From NCBI RefSeq assembly GCF_018494055.1, contig NZ_JABBFQ010000001.1:372001-436000 (forward strand): a DNA stretch of 64,000 bases, written 5' to 3'. Below the pieces are notes generated by a model. It ran no database searches, was not told the DNA's origin, and saw only the letters and a list, made by a program, of their open reading frames with translations. Source of the DNA: Rosenbergiella epipactidis. GTDB taxonomy: Bacteria; Pseudomonadota; Gammaproteobacteria; Enterobacterales; Enterobacteriaceae. The stretch's first letter is position 1; each line of letters opens with the position of its first letter. Below are positions 38,855-47,920 of the stretch, in pieces. A program made the position numbers and the translations under genes.

Positions 38855-39589
38855 ATGTCCCTCACGGCCAATCAATCTTACCGTGACGCTGCTCAGCAGT
38901 TTAAGCAGCATTTCAAGCCGTTGATCTTGATTTCACTGCTCTCAGCATTTGTTACAGTATTGTTGCTTAAGACATTTCTACCGTCGACTGACCCGTTGAG
39001 TGACTTTTTGCAAAGTGGCGAAAGTACCGACTCGCTCTTTGCCCTCATTAAGGACATGAGTGACGATCAACGCAGTGTATTAATGCATATCTCGGCCGTC
39101 ATGACCTTTTCTGCATTGATAGGGAATACCTTGTTGGTAGGAGGGGTACTGAAATATCTCTCTGCGACAGCGCAAGGACAGGCGACAAGTGCCATCCGCG
39201 CTATCGGTGCCAGCGCACCAGTGTGGCCTCGCCTACTTATTCAGACCTTCTTATTGACCACCATCGTGCAACTCGGTTTCTATATACTAATAGTACCGGG
39301 TGTCGTGTTAATGGTGTTGTTCTCCTTATCGCCGGTACTGCTGCTGGAAAATGATCGTGGGCTGCTGAAAACCATGAAACAGAGTGTGCCACTGGTCTGG
39401 AAAAATATTCGTCTTATCGCCCCTGCAGTGATTGCATGGTTTGTGGTAAGAATTGCGCTGACCTTTATCTTTGGTAGCTTTGGGCTAATGCCTAACAGCC
39501 TTATTTTGCTTCTCAGCAATGTGTTAGCGCACTTAACGTCAGCGTTATTATTGATTTATCTCTATCGTATTACCGCCCAGATCCGTTAA
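38855..39589 (+). CDS. yciC: YciC, UPF0259 inner-membrane protein
   Basis: The 244-residue protein (E. coli 247) is a multi-span membrane protein of the UPF0259 family with no established function. Hydrophobic segments appear around residues 22-44 (LILISLLSAFVTVLLLKTF), 83-105, 115-140, 150-170 (QLGFYILIVPGVVLMVLFSLSPVLLL) and 190-240. CAAGGAG precedes the ATG at 38855. In-frame codons upstream to 38723 would add about 44 residues that do not look like the family. It starts the yciC-yciB-yciA run. Confidence 0.9.
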   Translation: MSLTANQSYRDAAQQFKQHFKPLILISLLSAFVTVLLLKTFLPSTDPLSDFLQSGESTDSLFALIKDMSDDQRSVLMHISAVMTFSALIGNTLLVGGVLKYLSATAQGQATSAIRAIGASAPVWPRLLIQTFLLTTIVQLGFYILIVPGVVLMVLFSLSPVLLLENDRGLLKTMKQSVPLVWKNIRLIAPAVIAWFVVRIALTFIFGSFGLMPNSLILLLSNVLAHLTSALLLIYLYRITAQIR

Positions 39590-39631
39590 CTACCTTGCAG
39601 CCTAGTGATAGGCTGCATTAGGACTTTTAAA

Positions 39632-40168
39632 ATGAAACAGTTGCTCGATTTTCTACCTTTAGTCGCTTTCTACATCTGTTACAAGCTTTACGATATCTTC
39701 GTGGCCTCCGGTGCGCTGATTATCGCTTCGGCGCTCGCGCTCATCGCAACTTGGTTTATTTATCGCAAAATCGAGAAAATGACCTGGGTAACCTTTATCT
39801 TGGTCACACTTTTCGGTTCATTAACGCTTATTTTCCATAATAATGAATTCATTAAATGGAAAGTGACGGCAATCTACGGCTTTTTTGCATTAGCTCTACT
39901 GTACAGCCAGTTTTTTATGAAGAAACCGATTATCCAGTCGATGTTAGGAAAAGAGGTTCAACTCCCAGATAGCCTGTGGCGTAAACTGACTTATGCTTGG
40001 GTACTCTTTTTTATCTTCTGTGGTGCACTAAATGTCTACGTGGCATTTTGGCAGCCTGAAGCGGTATGGGTTAATTTTAAAATGTTTGGATTAACGATAC
40101 TGACGGTGGTGTTCACCTTAGTCAATGGGCTTTTTATTTGGCGTCATATGCCACAGACTGATAAATAA
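39632..40168 (+). CDS. yciB: YciB (intracellular septation protein A family)
   Basis: YciB is an inner-membrane protein connected with envelope synthesis and cell elongation/division. The 178 residues (E. coli 179) start [30 protein letters not shown], the family signature, and contain five membrane segments, with the conserved [26 protein letters not shown] in the middle. The ATG at 39632 is chosen from homology. It follows yciC by 42 bases. Confidence 0.94.
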   Translation: MKQLLDFLPLVAFYICYKLYDIFVASGALIIASALALIATWFIYRKIEKMTWVTFILVTLFGSLTLIFHNNEFIKWKVTAIYGFFALALLYSQFFMKKPIIQSMLGKEVQLPDSLWRKLTYAWVLFFIFCGALNVYVAFWQPEAVWVNFKMFGLTILTVVFTLVNGLFIWRHMPQTDK

Positions 40169-40204
40169 CAAAAACAATAATTACTTTTAGTGTGGAGCAA
40201 TGTC

Positions 40205-40627
40205 ATGAGCGAAGTTATACGCAGTCCGCAAGGTGAAATGGTACTACGTACCCTTGCTATGCCAGCCGATACCAATGCCAATGGGGATATTTTTGGCGGT
40301 TGGGTCATGTCACAGATGGACATGGGCGGTGCGATACTGGCAAAGGAGATCGCTGAAGGCCGGGTGGTGACAGTCCGCGTTGATGGGATGACTTTCCTTA
40401 AACCGGTTGCGGTGGGGGATGTCGTCAGCTGTTATGCGAGTTGTATCAAGACGGGAAACAGTTCAATCACTATTAACGTGGAAGTATGGATTAAAAAGGT
40501 ATCATCTGAGCCAATTGGTCAACGTTATTGTACGACTGAGGCGGTCTTTATCTATGTTGCGGTGGACGAACAAGGTAAACCTCGTTCACTGCCCGCGCAG
40601 ACACAAGGTCTCCCCCACTCTGTCTAA
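40205..40627 (+). CDS. yciA: YciA acyl-CoA thioesterase
   Basis: YciA is a hotdog-fold thioesterase that hydrolyses a broad range of acyl-CoAs. The 140 residues hold the signature LAMPADTNANGDIFGGWVMSQMDMGGAILA, with the catalytic aspartate in ADTNANGD-IFGGW, then VTVRVDGMTFLKPVAVGDVVSCYA. GTGGAGC lies before the ATG at 40205. It is the last gene before the convergent tonB, with a hairpin terminator (40637-40658) between them. Confidence 0.95.
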   Translation: MSEVIRSPQGEMVLRTLAMPADTNANGDIFGGWVMSQMDMGGAILAKEIAEGRVVTVRVDGMTFLKPVAVGDVVSCYASCIKTGNSSITINVEVWIKKVSSEPIGQRYCTTEAVFIYVAVDEQGKPRSLPAQTQGLPHSV

Positions 40628-40636
40628 TCTGATGAA

Positions 40637-40660
40637 AGCGTGAAGACACCTTCACGCTAT
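40637..40660. terminator. yciA/tonB hairpin terminator
   Basis: AGCGTGAAG-ACAC-CTTCACGCT between convergent genes, followed by ATTTAT on the plus strand. The T-tract is short. Confidence 0.7.
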
Positions 40661-40663
40661 TTA

Positions 40664-41443
40664 TCATTGTTCGATTGACGAACTGCCGTCGATTCTAAAG
40701 ATAATGTTATAGGATTGACCTTGTGCAGGATGCCCTGGGGCATAACGCCAGCGTCTAATCGCATTTCTGACTTCGCGATCAAACATCCCTCTAGGCTCTG
40801 CCGAAACGATTTCTATATTATCAACGGCCCCACTCGCATCCACATCAAATTTGACGCGAACACGGCCTTCTACGTGCAACGCTAAGGCTCGGGCTGGATA
40901 AGCTGGATTAACCGTTGCTAAGCGCTGCGGTTTCCCCTCAGACACACTTTTCTGCTGATCAGTAGATTTTTGTGGTGCGGTTTGTGCTCGCGTTTGTGGC
41001 TGAGTATTTTGTTGATTAAAAGGATTATCCTGCGCAGGCGGTGCTTTATGCTCGACCGGCTTTTCCACTGGTTTATGCACCACTGGCTTAGGTTTCTCGT
41101 GTTGTACCGGCTTATGAACGACTTTTTTCACCGGTTTAGGCTTAGGCTTTTCCACCGGTATGTCGACTTTTTGTTCGACTGGCGGCTGCTCAACTTGGGG
41201 CGTCGGCGTGGGTTCCGGTGTCGAAATTGGCTGTGGTGTCGCGGGGGCACTTTTCGCGGCAAGCTCAGGTTGAACTTCAGGCGCAACCAATGAGACATTA
41301 ATTGCCTGCTGAGGAGGAGGCAACTGAAAATCACGATTCATCGAGGCGTACAGCAATCCTGCAATCACTGCACCATGCAATGCAATAGAGACGATTGTCG
41401 CAATCGATCCATGTTTAGGTAACTCTTCGGTTAGACTGCTCAT
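40664..41443 (-). CDS. tonB: TonB energy transducer
   Basis: TonB carries proton-motive energy from ExbB/ExbD to outer-membrane receptors for siderophores and vitamin B12. The 259-residue protein has the N-terminal membrane anchor IVSIALHGAVIAGLLY with the essential histidine, a periplasmic proline-rich spacer of EP/KP repeats (about residues 70-135; E-P-T-P-T-P and E-K-P-K-P-K-P), a glutamine-rich linker, and the C-terminal receptor-binding domain YPARALALHVEGRVRVKFDVDASGAVDNIEIVSAEP, with RRWRYAPGHPAQ. A Fur-type site overlaps its promoter. Confidence 0.96.
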   Translation of the reverse strand: MSSLTEELPKHGSIATIVSIALHGAVIAGLLYASMNRDFQLPPPQQAINVSLVAPEVQPELAAKSAPATPQPISTPEPTPTPQVEQPPVEQKVDIPVEKPKPKPVKKVVHKPVQHEKPKPVVHKPVEKPVEHKAPPAQDNPFNQQNTQPQTRAQTAPQKSTDQQKSVSEGKPQRLATVNPAYPARALALHVEGRVRVKFDVDASGAVDNIEIVSAEPRGMFDREVRNAIRRWRYAPGHPAQGQSYNIIFRIDGSSSIEQ

Positions 41444-41472
41444 AGTATTCTTTCGCTCAAAGTATTACCGGT

Positions 41473-41505
41473 ATTCTAAATGCAAATAGCAATCAGTTTC
41501 AATGC
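41473..41505 (-). promoter_or_regulatory. tonB promoter with Fur-type site
   Basis: TTGAAA (41497-41502), 18-base spacer and TAGAAT (41473-41478) on the minus strand, with a start near 41466, 23 bases before tonB. The interval GCATTGAAACTGATTGCTATTTGCATT resembles iron-box sequences such as GATTGCTATTTGCATT seen before other Fur-controlled genes (the match is to three imperfect GATAAT-like hexamers). Confidence 0.6.
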
Positions 41506-41611
41506 TGTTTTCATTACAGCTAGAGAAATATCATCTCCTCTGCTTTTTCATTGCGCCCTGCGTCATATTGCAGTAACTTTCATCTTTTACCCTACCCACA
41601 AAGGTATTCCT

Positions 41612-41908
41612 GTGCTTTATGTCATTTACGCGGAAGATAATAAAGATTCATTAGAGAAGCGTCTTAGTGTACGAGCAGCTCATCTCGCCCGATTACAGAT
41701 TTTAAAAGATGAAGACCGTCTCCTGACCGCAGGACCTATGCCGATCGCCGACAGTGAAGACCCCGGACATGCTGGGTTTTCTGGCTCGGTAATCATTGCC
41801 GAATTTGCCTCTCTCGACGAGGCGCAAACCTGGGCTAATGACGATCCCTATGTCGCTGCAGGGATATACCAAACCGTCACCGTACGTCCCTTTAAACGCG
41901 TTTTCTAA
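41612..41908 (+). CDS. yciI: YciI, YCII-fold protein
   Basis: YciI is a small alpha-beta barrel protein with an undetermined enzymatic role; relatives carry His/Asp pairs that may be catalytic. The 98 residues are the same length as E. coli and very similar: [51 protein letters not shown], and TVRPFKRVF. The start is GTG at 41612 with AAAGG seven bases upstream; an upstream in-frame ATG at 41480 would add 44 unlikely residues. Confidence 0.92.
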   Translation: MLYVIYAEDNKDSLEKRLSVRAAHLARLQILKDEDRLLTAGPMPIADSEDPGHAGFSGSVIIAEFASLDEAQTWANDDPYVAAGIYQTVTVRPFKRVF

Positions 41909-42134
41909 TCCAACCATTTTTGACTTAGCGGGGAAGATTATAGCCTCTCTCCGCTTATCCCCCCTCAAAACGTTCGCCTGTGGCGCGTGCTCTCGGCAAA
42001 ATTCTTTGCTAAACCCGTCTTTTAGAGCACTTTCCTGACCAATTCGCGCGACCAGTAAAAATCCGGAATTGGTTTACATTCCTTATACACCACGTACACT
42101 ACACTCAACTTTATTTGGGAAATCAATTCAGCCT

Positions 42135-43601
42135 ATGACCTCAGCGACTTTTTATGGCGTTCTAAATGGTGTCATCCTCTTTAGTTACTGGCTATTGATA
42201 GCTACCGTGACGATTAGAATCCTAATAAAGCGCCGAACAGTCTCTTCTTCCATGGTCTGGTTGCTTATCATCTTCTTTCTACCGCTATTAGGGGTAATTG
42301 CCTATATCGCCTTCGGTGAACTTTACCTAGGCAGGCGCCGGGCGGAACGTGCACGCAGTATGTGGCCAGCGACTGCACAGTGGCTTCAAGACTTAAAAAG
42401 CTGTCAGCATATCTTCGCGACCCATACCAGTGATGTGGCCAGCAGCCTGTTTAATCTTTGTGAAAACCGCCAAGGTATCCCTGGTGTTAAAGGAAATCAG
42501 CTACAACTCCTGACCAGTGCACAAGATGTTATGACTGCACTCATTCGCGATATCAACCTCGCTCATCACAGGATTGAAATGGTTTTCTATATTTGGCAGC
42601 CTGGTGGTAAAAGCGATCACGTCGCCAATGCCCTTATCAGTGCAGCCCGACGCGGTGTGACCTGCCGAGTGCTGCTTGACTGTGCGGGGAGCCGACAATT
42701 TTTTAAAAGTGCTTGGCCTGAAAGAATGCGACATGCGGGTATCGAAGTGGTTCAAGCACTGCCAGTCAATGTCTTTCGTTTTTTTCTCCGTCGCTTGGAC
42801 TTACGCCAGCACAGAAAAATCGTGCTTATTGATAATGCTATCGCGTATACCGGCAGCATGAACATGGTAGATCCTCGTTTTTTCAAACAAGATGCAGGTG
42901 TTGGCCAGTGGGTTGACTTAATGGCTCGCATGGAAGGCCCTGTCGCGACGACATTGGGGATTGTTTATTCTTGCGACTGGGAAATTGAAACCGGCGAAAG
43001 AGTCCTTCCGCCGTTGCCTGAACGCGTCAGCATGCCATTTGAGCAATCTTCTGGGCATACTATTCACGTTATCGCTTCAGGCCCTGGATTTCCCGAAGAT
43101 CTTATCCATCAAGCCTTATTGACGGCAATTTATGCCTCACGCGAAAGCTTGATAATGACCACTCCTTATTTTGTCCCCAGCGATGATCTCCTCCACGCCA
43201 TCTGTACTGCCGCGCTGCGTGGCGTTGACGTCAGTTTGATCGTCCCAAGGAAGAATGATTCTCTGCTGGTGGGGTGGGCAAGCCGAGCTTTTTTCACCGA
43301 ATTACTCGATGCGGGAGTCAAGATCTATCTCTTTGAGGAAGATTTACTGCACACCAAAAGTGTCTTGATCGACGGTGAGCTTAGCCTGATTGGTACAGTA
43401 AATTTAGATATGCGCAGTTTATGGTTAAATTTTGAAATCACCTTAGTCATTGATGATGCTGATTTCGGTAATGATCTGGATTGCGTGCAACGCGATTATA
43501 TCGCTCGCTCATCCCTCCTCTCTAAAGAAGAGTGGTTACACCGCGCTTATTGGAAACGTATTGTCGAACGATTGTTTTACTTCTTGAGCCCATTATTGTA
43601 A
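42135..43601 (+). CDS. clsA: Cardiolipin synthase A
   Basis: ClsA condenses two phosphatidylglycerol molecules to cardiolipin at the inner membrane. The 488 residues (E. coli 486) have two N-terminal membrane helices ([27 protein letters not shown] and [20 protein letters not shown]), then two phospholipase-D motifs: [21 protein letters not shown] (about residue 222) and [22 protein letters not shown] (about residue 404). The ATG at 42135 has a poor ribosome-binding site (GGGAAA about 15 bases upstream); an in-frame start at 42069 is possible but not supported by homology. Confidence 0.95.
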   Translation: MTSATFYGVLNGVILFSYWLLIATVTIRILIKRRTVSSSMVWLLIIFFLPLLGVIAYIAFGELYLGRRRAERARSMWPATAQWLQDLKSCQHIFATHTSDVASSLFNLCENRQGIPGVKGNQLQLLTSAQDVMTALIRDINLAHHRIEMVFYIWQPGGKSDHVANALISAARRGVTCRVLLDCAGSRQFFKSAWPERMRHAGIEVVQALPVNVFRFFLRRLDLRQHRKIVLIDNAIAYTGSMNMVDPRFFKQDAGVGQWVDLMARMEGPVATTLGIVYSCDWEIETGERVLPPLPERVSMPFEQSSGHTIHVIASGPGFPEDLIHQALLTAIYASRESLIMTTPYFVPSDDLLHAICTAALRGVDVSLIVPRKNDSLLVGWASRAFFTELLDAGVKIYLFEEDLLHTKSVLIDGELSLIGTVNLDMRSLWLNFEITLVIDDADFGNDLDCVQRDYIARSSLLSKEEWLHRAYWKRIVERLFYFLSPLL

Positions 43602-43646
43602 AACAGCCTTAACTTGTCTCCCTAACTGAAAATAACTAGGTTACTT

Positions 43647-43970
43647 ATGGATTTAAATAATCGCCTTACCGAAGATGAAACACTTGAACAAGCCTATGAT
43701 ATTTTCTTGGAGCTGGCCGCCGATAATTTGGACCCTGCAGACACGATTCTGTTTAATCTCCAATTTGAATCCCGTGGCGGTGCAGAACTTCACGACCCTT
43801 CGGCTGATTGGGAAGAGCATGTTGATTTTGATTTAAATCCTGATTTCTTCGCTGAAGTGGTGATTGGACTTGGGGAAGATGAAGACGCGCCTATTACCGA
43901 TATTTTCGCCCGTATTCTACTGTGTAGAGAGAAAGACCATAAACTCTGCCATATCTTGTGGCGAGAATAA
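43647..43970 (+). CDS. yciU: YciU, DUF440 family acidic protein
   Basis: This 107-residue, very acidic protein matches the YciU/HI1450 family: [69 protein letters not shown]. Family members have been suggested to mimic DNA charge, but the role is not settled. GGTTACTT lies before the ATG. It follows clsA by 45 bases, as in E. coli. Confidence 0.93.
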   Translation: MDLNNRLTEDETLEQAYDIFLELAADNLDPADTILFNLQFESRGGAELHDPSADWEEHVDFDLNPDFFAEVVIGLGEDEDAPITDIFARILLCREKDHKLCHILWRE

Positions 43971-43982
43971 GACAGTTCTAAA

Positions 43983-44008
43983 CGCCCTAGCTGTCGCTAG
44001 GGCGTAGT
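43983..44008. terminator. yciU/oppF hairpin
   Basis: CGCCCTAGC-TGTC-GCTAGGGCG between convergent yciU and oppF; perfect 9-bp stem with no long T-tract. Confidence 0.65.
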
Positions 44009-44011
44009 GCA

Positions 44012-45019
44012 TTAAAGTGGGTCAACCTTCAGACATGACACTGCATGACTGAAATTACCTTCTAATACCGGTTTCGTTTTTGCGCACTCCGCCACTGCTT
44101 GCGGGCAGCGCGTCCGGAAGACACAGCCTGAAGGTGGATCGATCGGTGAGGGAAGTTCCCCTTCGAGTAACTGAACCTGCTTAGTCAGCTCTTTATCCGG
44201 ATCGGGAATTGGCACCGCAGACATCAAGGCTTGAGTATAAGGATGCAGCGGTTGGTGATACACCTGGTCGTAGGTTCCCAACTCGACGGCATGGCCTAAA
44301 TACATGACCAATACCCTGTCAGAAATATGTTTGACCACCGCTAAATCATGGGCGATAAAAATAAGCGACAGCCCCATTTCCCGCTGCAGTTTCTGGAGTA
44401 AGTTTACCACCTGAGCTTGGATCGATACGTCCAAGGCAGAGACGGGTTCGTCGCAGATGACTAACTTCGGCTCTAAAATGAGCGCACGGGCGATACCGAT
44501 ACGCTGGCATTGTCCGCCAGAAAACTCATGCGGGTAACGGTTAATCAGATTAGGTAATAGCCCCACTTTCATCATCATCGCGCGGACTTTCTCGCTGACT
44601 TCACGCTTCGCCATCTTCGGATAATAGGTTTTCAATGGTTCTGCAATGATGTCACCGACCGTCATTCGGGGATTTAATGAGGCAAGTGGATCTTGGAAAA
44701 TCATTTGAATATCGGTACGCGCGTCCCGCCAAGCTTTATCATCTTGCCCTAACAGATCACGTCCCAGCCACGTCACCCGTCCTCCTTTGGCTTTAACGAG
44801 GCCAATAATCGCACGGGCAAGTGTCGATTTCCCGCAGCCCGATTCACCGACCACGCCCAGAGTTTCTCCCTCATAAAGCCGTAAGCTAACGCCATCGACC
44901 GCTTTTAAGCTCTTCTTAGGCTGCCAGAACCACTGCTTACCGTCTTTGATATCAAAGTGGACACGTAAGTCAGCGATTTCGAGTAAAACTTTTCTATCTT
45001 GTAGCGCGATATCATTCAT
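44012..45019 (-). CDS. oppF: OppF oligopeptide transporter ATPase
   Basis: One of two ATPases of the Opp oligopeptide importer. The 335 residues show Walker [11 protein letters not shown]-loop [14 protein letters not shown], signature [15 protein letters not shown], Walker [18 protein letters not shown] and H-loop FIAHDLAVV, with a C-terminal region [15 protein letters not shown] typical of Opp/Dpp ATPases. The ATG at 45019 overlaps the oppD stop as ATGA. The alternative start nine codons earlier lies within oppD. Confidence 0.96.
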   Translation of the reverse strand: MNDIALQDRKVLLEIADLRVHFDIKDGKQWFWQPKKSLKAVDGVSLRLYEGETLGVVGESGCGKSTLARAIIGLVKAKGGRVTWLGRDLLGQDDKAWRDARTDIQMIFQDPLASLNPRMTVGDIIAEPLKTYYPKMAKREVSEKVRAMMMKVGLLPNLINRYPHEFSGGQCQRIGIARALILEPKLVICDEPVSALDVSIQAQVVNLLQKLQREMGLSLIFIAHDLAVVKHISDRVLVMYLGHAVELGTYDQVYHQPLHPYTQALMSAVPIPDPDKELTKQVQLLEGELPSPIDPPSGCVFRTRCPQAVAECAKTKPVLEGNFSHAVSCLKVDPL

Positions 45020-46002
45020 CGTGCGACCTCCAGAGGGTGGTGACAAGCGCGCAGACGTCCTGCTGCAAAAGCCTCAAGTTGCGGTGATTGACGGCAACTT
45101 TCGGTAGCATAAGCACATCGTGGTTGGAAAGGACAACCACTAGGAAGGCGTAATAAATTAGGGGGATTGCCCGGTATGGTCAGTAAGCTCTCCTCATCGC
45201 TATCCAAACGAGGCACAGCATTGAGTAAGCCTTGTGAGTAAGGGTGTACCGGCTGATAGAAGATATCCCGTGCGCTACCGTACTCCATTGTCCGGCCGGC
45301 ATACATCACCAAGACTTTGTCACAAATCCCGGCGACTACCCCTAAGTCATGGGTAATCATGATAATGGCGGTATTGAACTCGTGTTTAAGCTCGTTTAAT
45401 AGCGTCATGATTTGCGCTTGAACGGTCACATCCAGTGCGGTTGTCGGTTCATCCGCAATTAGTAGCTTTGGCTGACAAAGTAGCGCCATGGCGATCATCA
45501 CCCGTTGGCGCATCCCACCCGAAAATTCATGCGGGTACATCGCCATTCGCTTTTGTGCTTCCGGCATTTTGACCGCGTCTAACATCTGTAGAGAGTGCTT
45601 AAATGCCTCCCTCTTACTCATTCCTTTGTGCAGTCTAAGCACTTCGATAAGTTGGTCACCCACTTTCATATAGGGGTTCAACGAGGTCATCGGATCTTGG
45701 AATATCATTGCCATCTCTTCAGCGCGCAGTCGGTTTAACTGGGCTTCAGGGAGGTTGAGGATCTCCTGGCCATTAAAGCGCGCAGATCCGCCAATACGAC
45801 CGTTCTTTGCCAATAATCCCATCAGGGCGAAAGCGGTTTGCGATTTTCCGGAACCTGATTCGCCGACGATACCCAGAGTTTCCCCCGGCTTTAATGAAAA
45901 ATTGAGATCATTGACGGCAGTGACATCACCATCATGCGTACTAAAAGTGACGCGTAAATCTTTGACATCAAGCAGTAATGGGTGCTGTGTTAATGAAGTC
46001 AT
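45016..46002 (-). CDS. oppD: OppD oligopeptide transporter ATPase
   Basis: The other Opp ATPase, 328 residues (E. coli 337). It shows Walker [20 protein letters not shown]-loop [14 protein letters not shown], signature [15 protein letters not shown], Walker [18 protein letters not shown] and H-loop MITHDLGVV. The C-terminal oligopeptide extension ends [21 protein letters not shown] lies before the ATG. It overlaps oppF by four bases, eight bases after oppC. Confidence 0.97.
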   Translation of the reverse strand: MTSLTQHPLLLDVKDLRVTFSTHDGDVTAVNDLNFSLKPGETLGIVGESGSGKSQTAFALMGLLAKNGRIGGSARFNGQEILNLPEAQLNRLRAEEMAMIFQDPMTSLNPYMKVGDQLIEVLRLHKGMSKREAFKHSLQMLDAVKMPEAQKRMAMYPHEFSGGMRQRVMIAMALLCQPKLLIADEPTTALDVTVQAQIMTLLNELKHEFNTAIIMITHDLGVVAGICDKVLVMYAGRTMEYGSARDIFYQPVHPYSQGLLNAVPRLDSDEESLLTIPGNPPNLLRLPSGCPFQPRCAYATESCRQSPQLEAFAAGRLRACHHPLEVAR

Positions 46003-46010
46003 CGTCCCTC

Positions 46011-46919
46011 CTAGCGGTCTTTAGGATCGAGCGCATCGCGTAAGCCATCGCCGATAAAGTTAAAACAAAACAGTGTGACGACTAAGAATCCCGCTGGGAA
46101 CAGTAACAACCAAGGAGAAACTTCCATTGAGTTAGCCCCATCGCTGAGCAAGGCACCCCAGCTACTGAGCGGCTCTTGGGTACCAAGGCCTAAGAAGCTA
46201 AGAAAGGATTCGAATAAGATCATACTGGGGACTAATAACGACGCGTAAACCACCACGACACCCAATACGTTTGGCACAATGTGACGGATCACAATTTTCA
46301 CGGTGGACACCCCACCGACTTGTGCGGCTTCAATAAACTCTTTGCGCTTCAGTCCTAACGTTTGCCCCCGTACGATCCTCGCCATATCGAGCCATGACAC
46401 CATCCCTATCGCCACAAAGATCAACAAAATATTGCGACCAAAAAAGGTGACCAGCAAAATAACGAAGAACATAAAAGGGAAAGAGTTAAGGATTTCCAAG
46501 ATACGCATCATGACAGCATCGACTTTTCCACCGAGATAACCGGCGAGTGAACCGTAAAAAGTCCCCACAATGACCGCAATAATTGCAGAAGCGACGCCAA
46601 CCATTAATGAGATCCTGCCACCAATCGCCACACGAACCAGCAGATCACGACCTGAAGAGTCGGTACCAAAGTAGTGCTTAGAGGCTATATCCGGGGTGGC
46701 TGACATCATCGACCAATCGGTGTCGTCGTAGGCGAAAGAGGATAACAGTGGCGCGAAAATGACAAAGAGCACAATAAACAGCAAGATAATTAAGCTGAAG
46801 AGTGCTGCACGGTTATGAATAAAACGTCGATGGGCATCTTGCCATAAACTACGCCCTTCAATATCGAGTTGCTCAGTAAAAGCTTCGACCGCCTGACTAT
46901 TTTTTTTACTTGCTAACAT
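46011..46919 (-). CDS. oppC: OppC oligopeptide permease
   Basis: Second permease of Opp, 302 residues exactly as in E. coli. It has the cytoplasmic start [28 protein letters not shown], first helix [15 protein letters not shown], then [26 protein letters not shown] and the EAA loop [25 protein letters not shown] chose the ATG at 46919 with GGAG nearby; a longer start at 46985 lies inside oppB. The product matches E. coli OppC almost residue for residue. Confidence 0.96.
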   Translation of the reverse strand: MLASKKNSQAVEAFTEQLDIEGRSLWQDAHRRFIHNRAALFSLIILLFIVLFVIFAPLLSSFAYDDTDWSMMSATPDIASKHYFGTDSSGRDLLVRVAIGGRISLMVGVASAIIAVIVGTFYGSLAGYLGGKVDAVMMRILEILNSFPFMFFVILLVTFFGRNILLIFVAIGMVSWLDMARIVRGQTLGLKRKEFIEAAQVGGVSTVKIVIRHIVPNVLGVVVVYASLLVPSMILFESFLSFLGLGTQEPLSSWGALLSDGANSMEVSPWLLLFPAGFLVVTLFCFNFIGDGLRDALDPKDR

Positions 46920-46932
46920 GCGGGTCTCCAGC

Positions 46933-47853
46933 TTAATAACGAATTTTAGGATCGATAACGGCATAGAGCACGTCAACAATCGCATTAAACACTATGGTCA
47001 ATACCCCGACCAAAATCGTCAGGCTCATCACTAATGAGTAGTCACGATTCAACGCACCATTCACAAACAGCTGTCCGATGCCCGGAAGACCAAAGATGGA
47101 CTCAATAACCATTGATCCGGTGATGATGCCGACAAAAGCCGGTCCCATATAGGAGATAACCGGCAATAATGCTGGACGTAAAGCATGACGTAGTACGATT
47201 CGGGAAATGGGAAGACCTTTAGCTCTGGCGGTACGAATATAGTTAGAGTGCATGACCTCAATCATCGAACCGCGCATAATGCGGGCAATACTGGCAATAT
47301 AGGCCAGTGAAAGTGCCAGCATCGGTAATAACACATACTGCCACTGCCCACCGTTCCAACCCCCGCCCGGCAGCCATTTTAAGGAAATGGCAAACAGCAT
47401 CACCAGTAAGGGCGCGACCACAAAACTCGGTATCACCACCCCGGTCATGGCAATCCCCATCACGGTATAATCCAGCCAACTGTTTTGTTTTAACGCGGCA
47501 AAAATTCCGGCACTCACCCCTACCACTAAGGCAAAGATAAAAGCGATCAGCCCCAGTTTGGCCGAGACAGGGAACGCTTGGCCCACTAAATAGTTAACGG
47601 AGTAGTCTTTATATTTAAAGGAAGGACCGAAGTCGCCATGGGCGAGTTGAACCAGATAATTGAAGTATTGCTGGCCGATTGGCTCATTTAGATGGTATTT
47701 AGCTTCAATATTAGCCATCACTTCCGGCGATAGACTACGCTCACCAGTAAAGGGACTGCCGGGTGCTAAACGCATCATAAAGAAAGAGATCGTAATCAAA
47801 ATAAACAGGGTCGGAATGGCTTCAACACACCGACGAAAAATAAATGTCAACAT
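46933..47853 (-). CDS. oppB: OppB oligopeptide permease
   Basis: First permease of Opp, 306 residues as in E. coli. It has the signature start LTFIFRRCVEAIPTLFILITISFFMMRLAPGSPF, six membrane segments, and the EAA loop SNYIRTARAKGLPISRIVLRHALRPALLP. It is separated from oppA by 67 bases that include a GC hairpin (47889-47906). In many organisms this spacing lowers permease levels relative to the abundant binding protein. Confidence 0.97.
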   Translation of the reverse strand: MLTFIFRRCVEAIPTLFILITISFFMMRLAPGSPFTGERSLSPEVMANIEAKYHLNEPIGQQYFNYLVQLAHGDFGPSFKYKDYSVNYLVGQAFPVSAKLGLIAFIFALVVGVSAGIFAALKQNSWLDYTVMGIAMTGVVIPSFVVAPLLVMLFAISLKWLPGGGWNGGQWQYVLLPMLALSLAYIASIARIMRGSMIEVMHSNYIRTARAKGLPISRIVLRHALRPALLPVISYMGPAFVGIITGSMVIESIFGLPGIGQLFVNGALNRDYSLVMSLTILVGVLTIVFNAIVDVLYAVIDPKIRY

Positions 47854-47888
47854 TGCTTCACCTATCAGGCTTATGTAAACGAATTAAC

Positions 47889-47906
47889 CCGGCGTTTTCA
47901 CGCCGG
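47889..47906 (-). terminator. oppA-oppB intercistronic hairpin
   Basis: CCGGCG-TTTTCA-CGCCGG (47889-47906) just after the oppA stop. There is no T-tract, so it is likely a partial terminator or an mRNA-stabilising hairpin that favours oppA over oppBCDF. Confidence 0.6.
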
Positions 47907-47920
47907 TAATGCCTGTAAAA

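Noticed and set aside
41097..41170. Repeats in tonB as a genomic tandem repeat
   Set aside because: The repetition encodes the normal EP/KP proline-rich spacer of TonB and is not a nucleotide-level repeat array.
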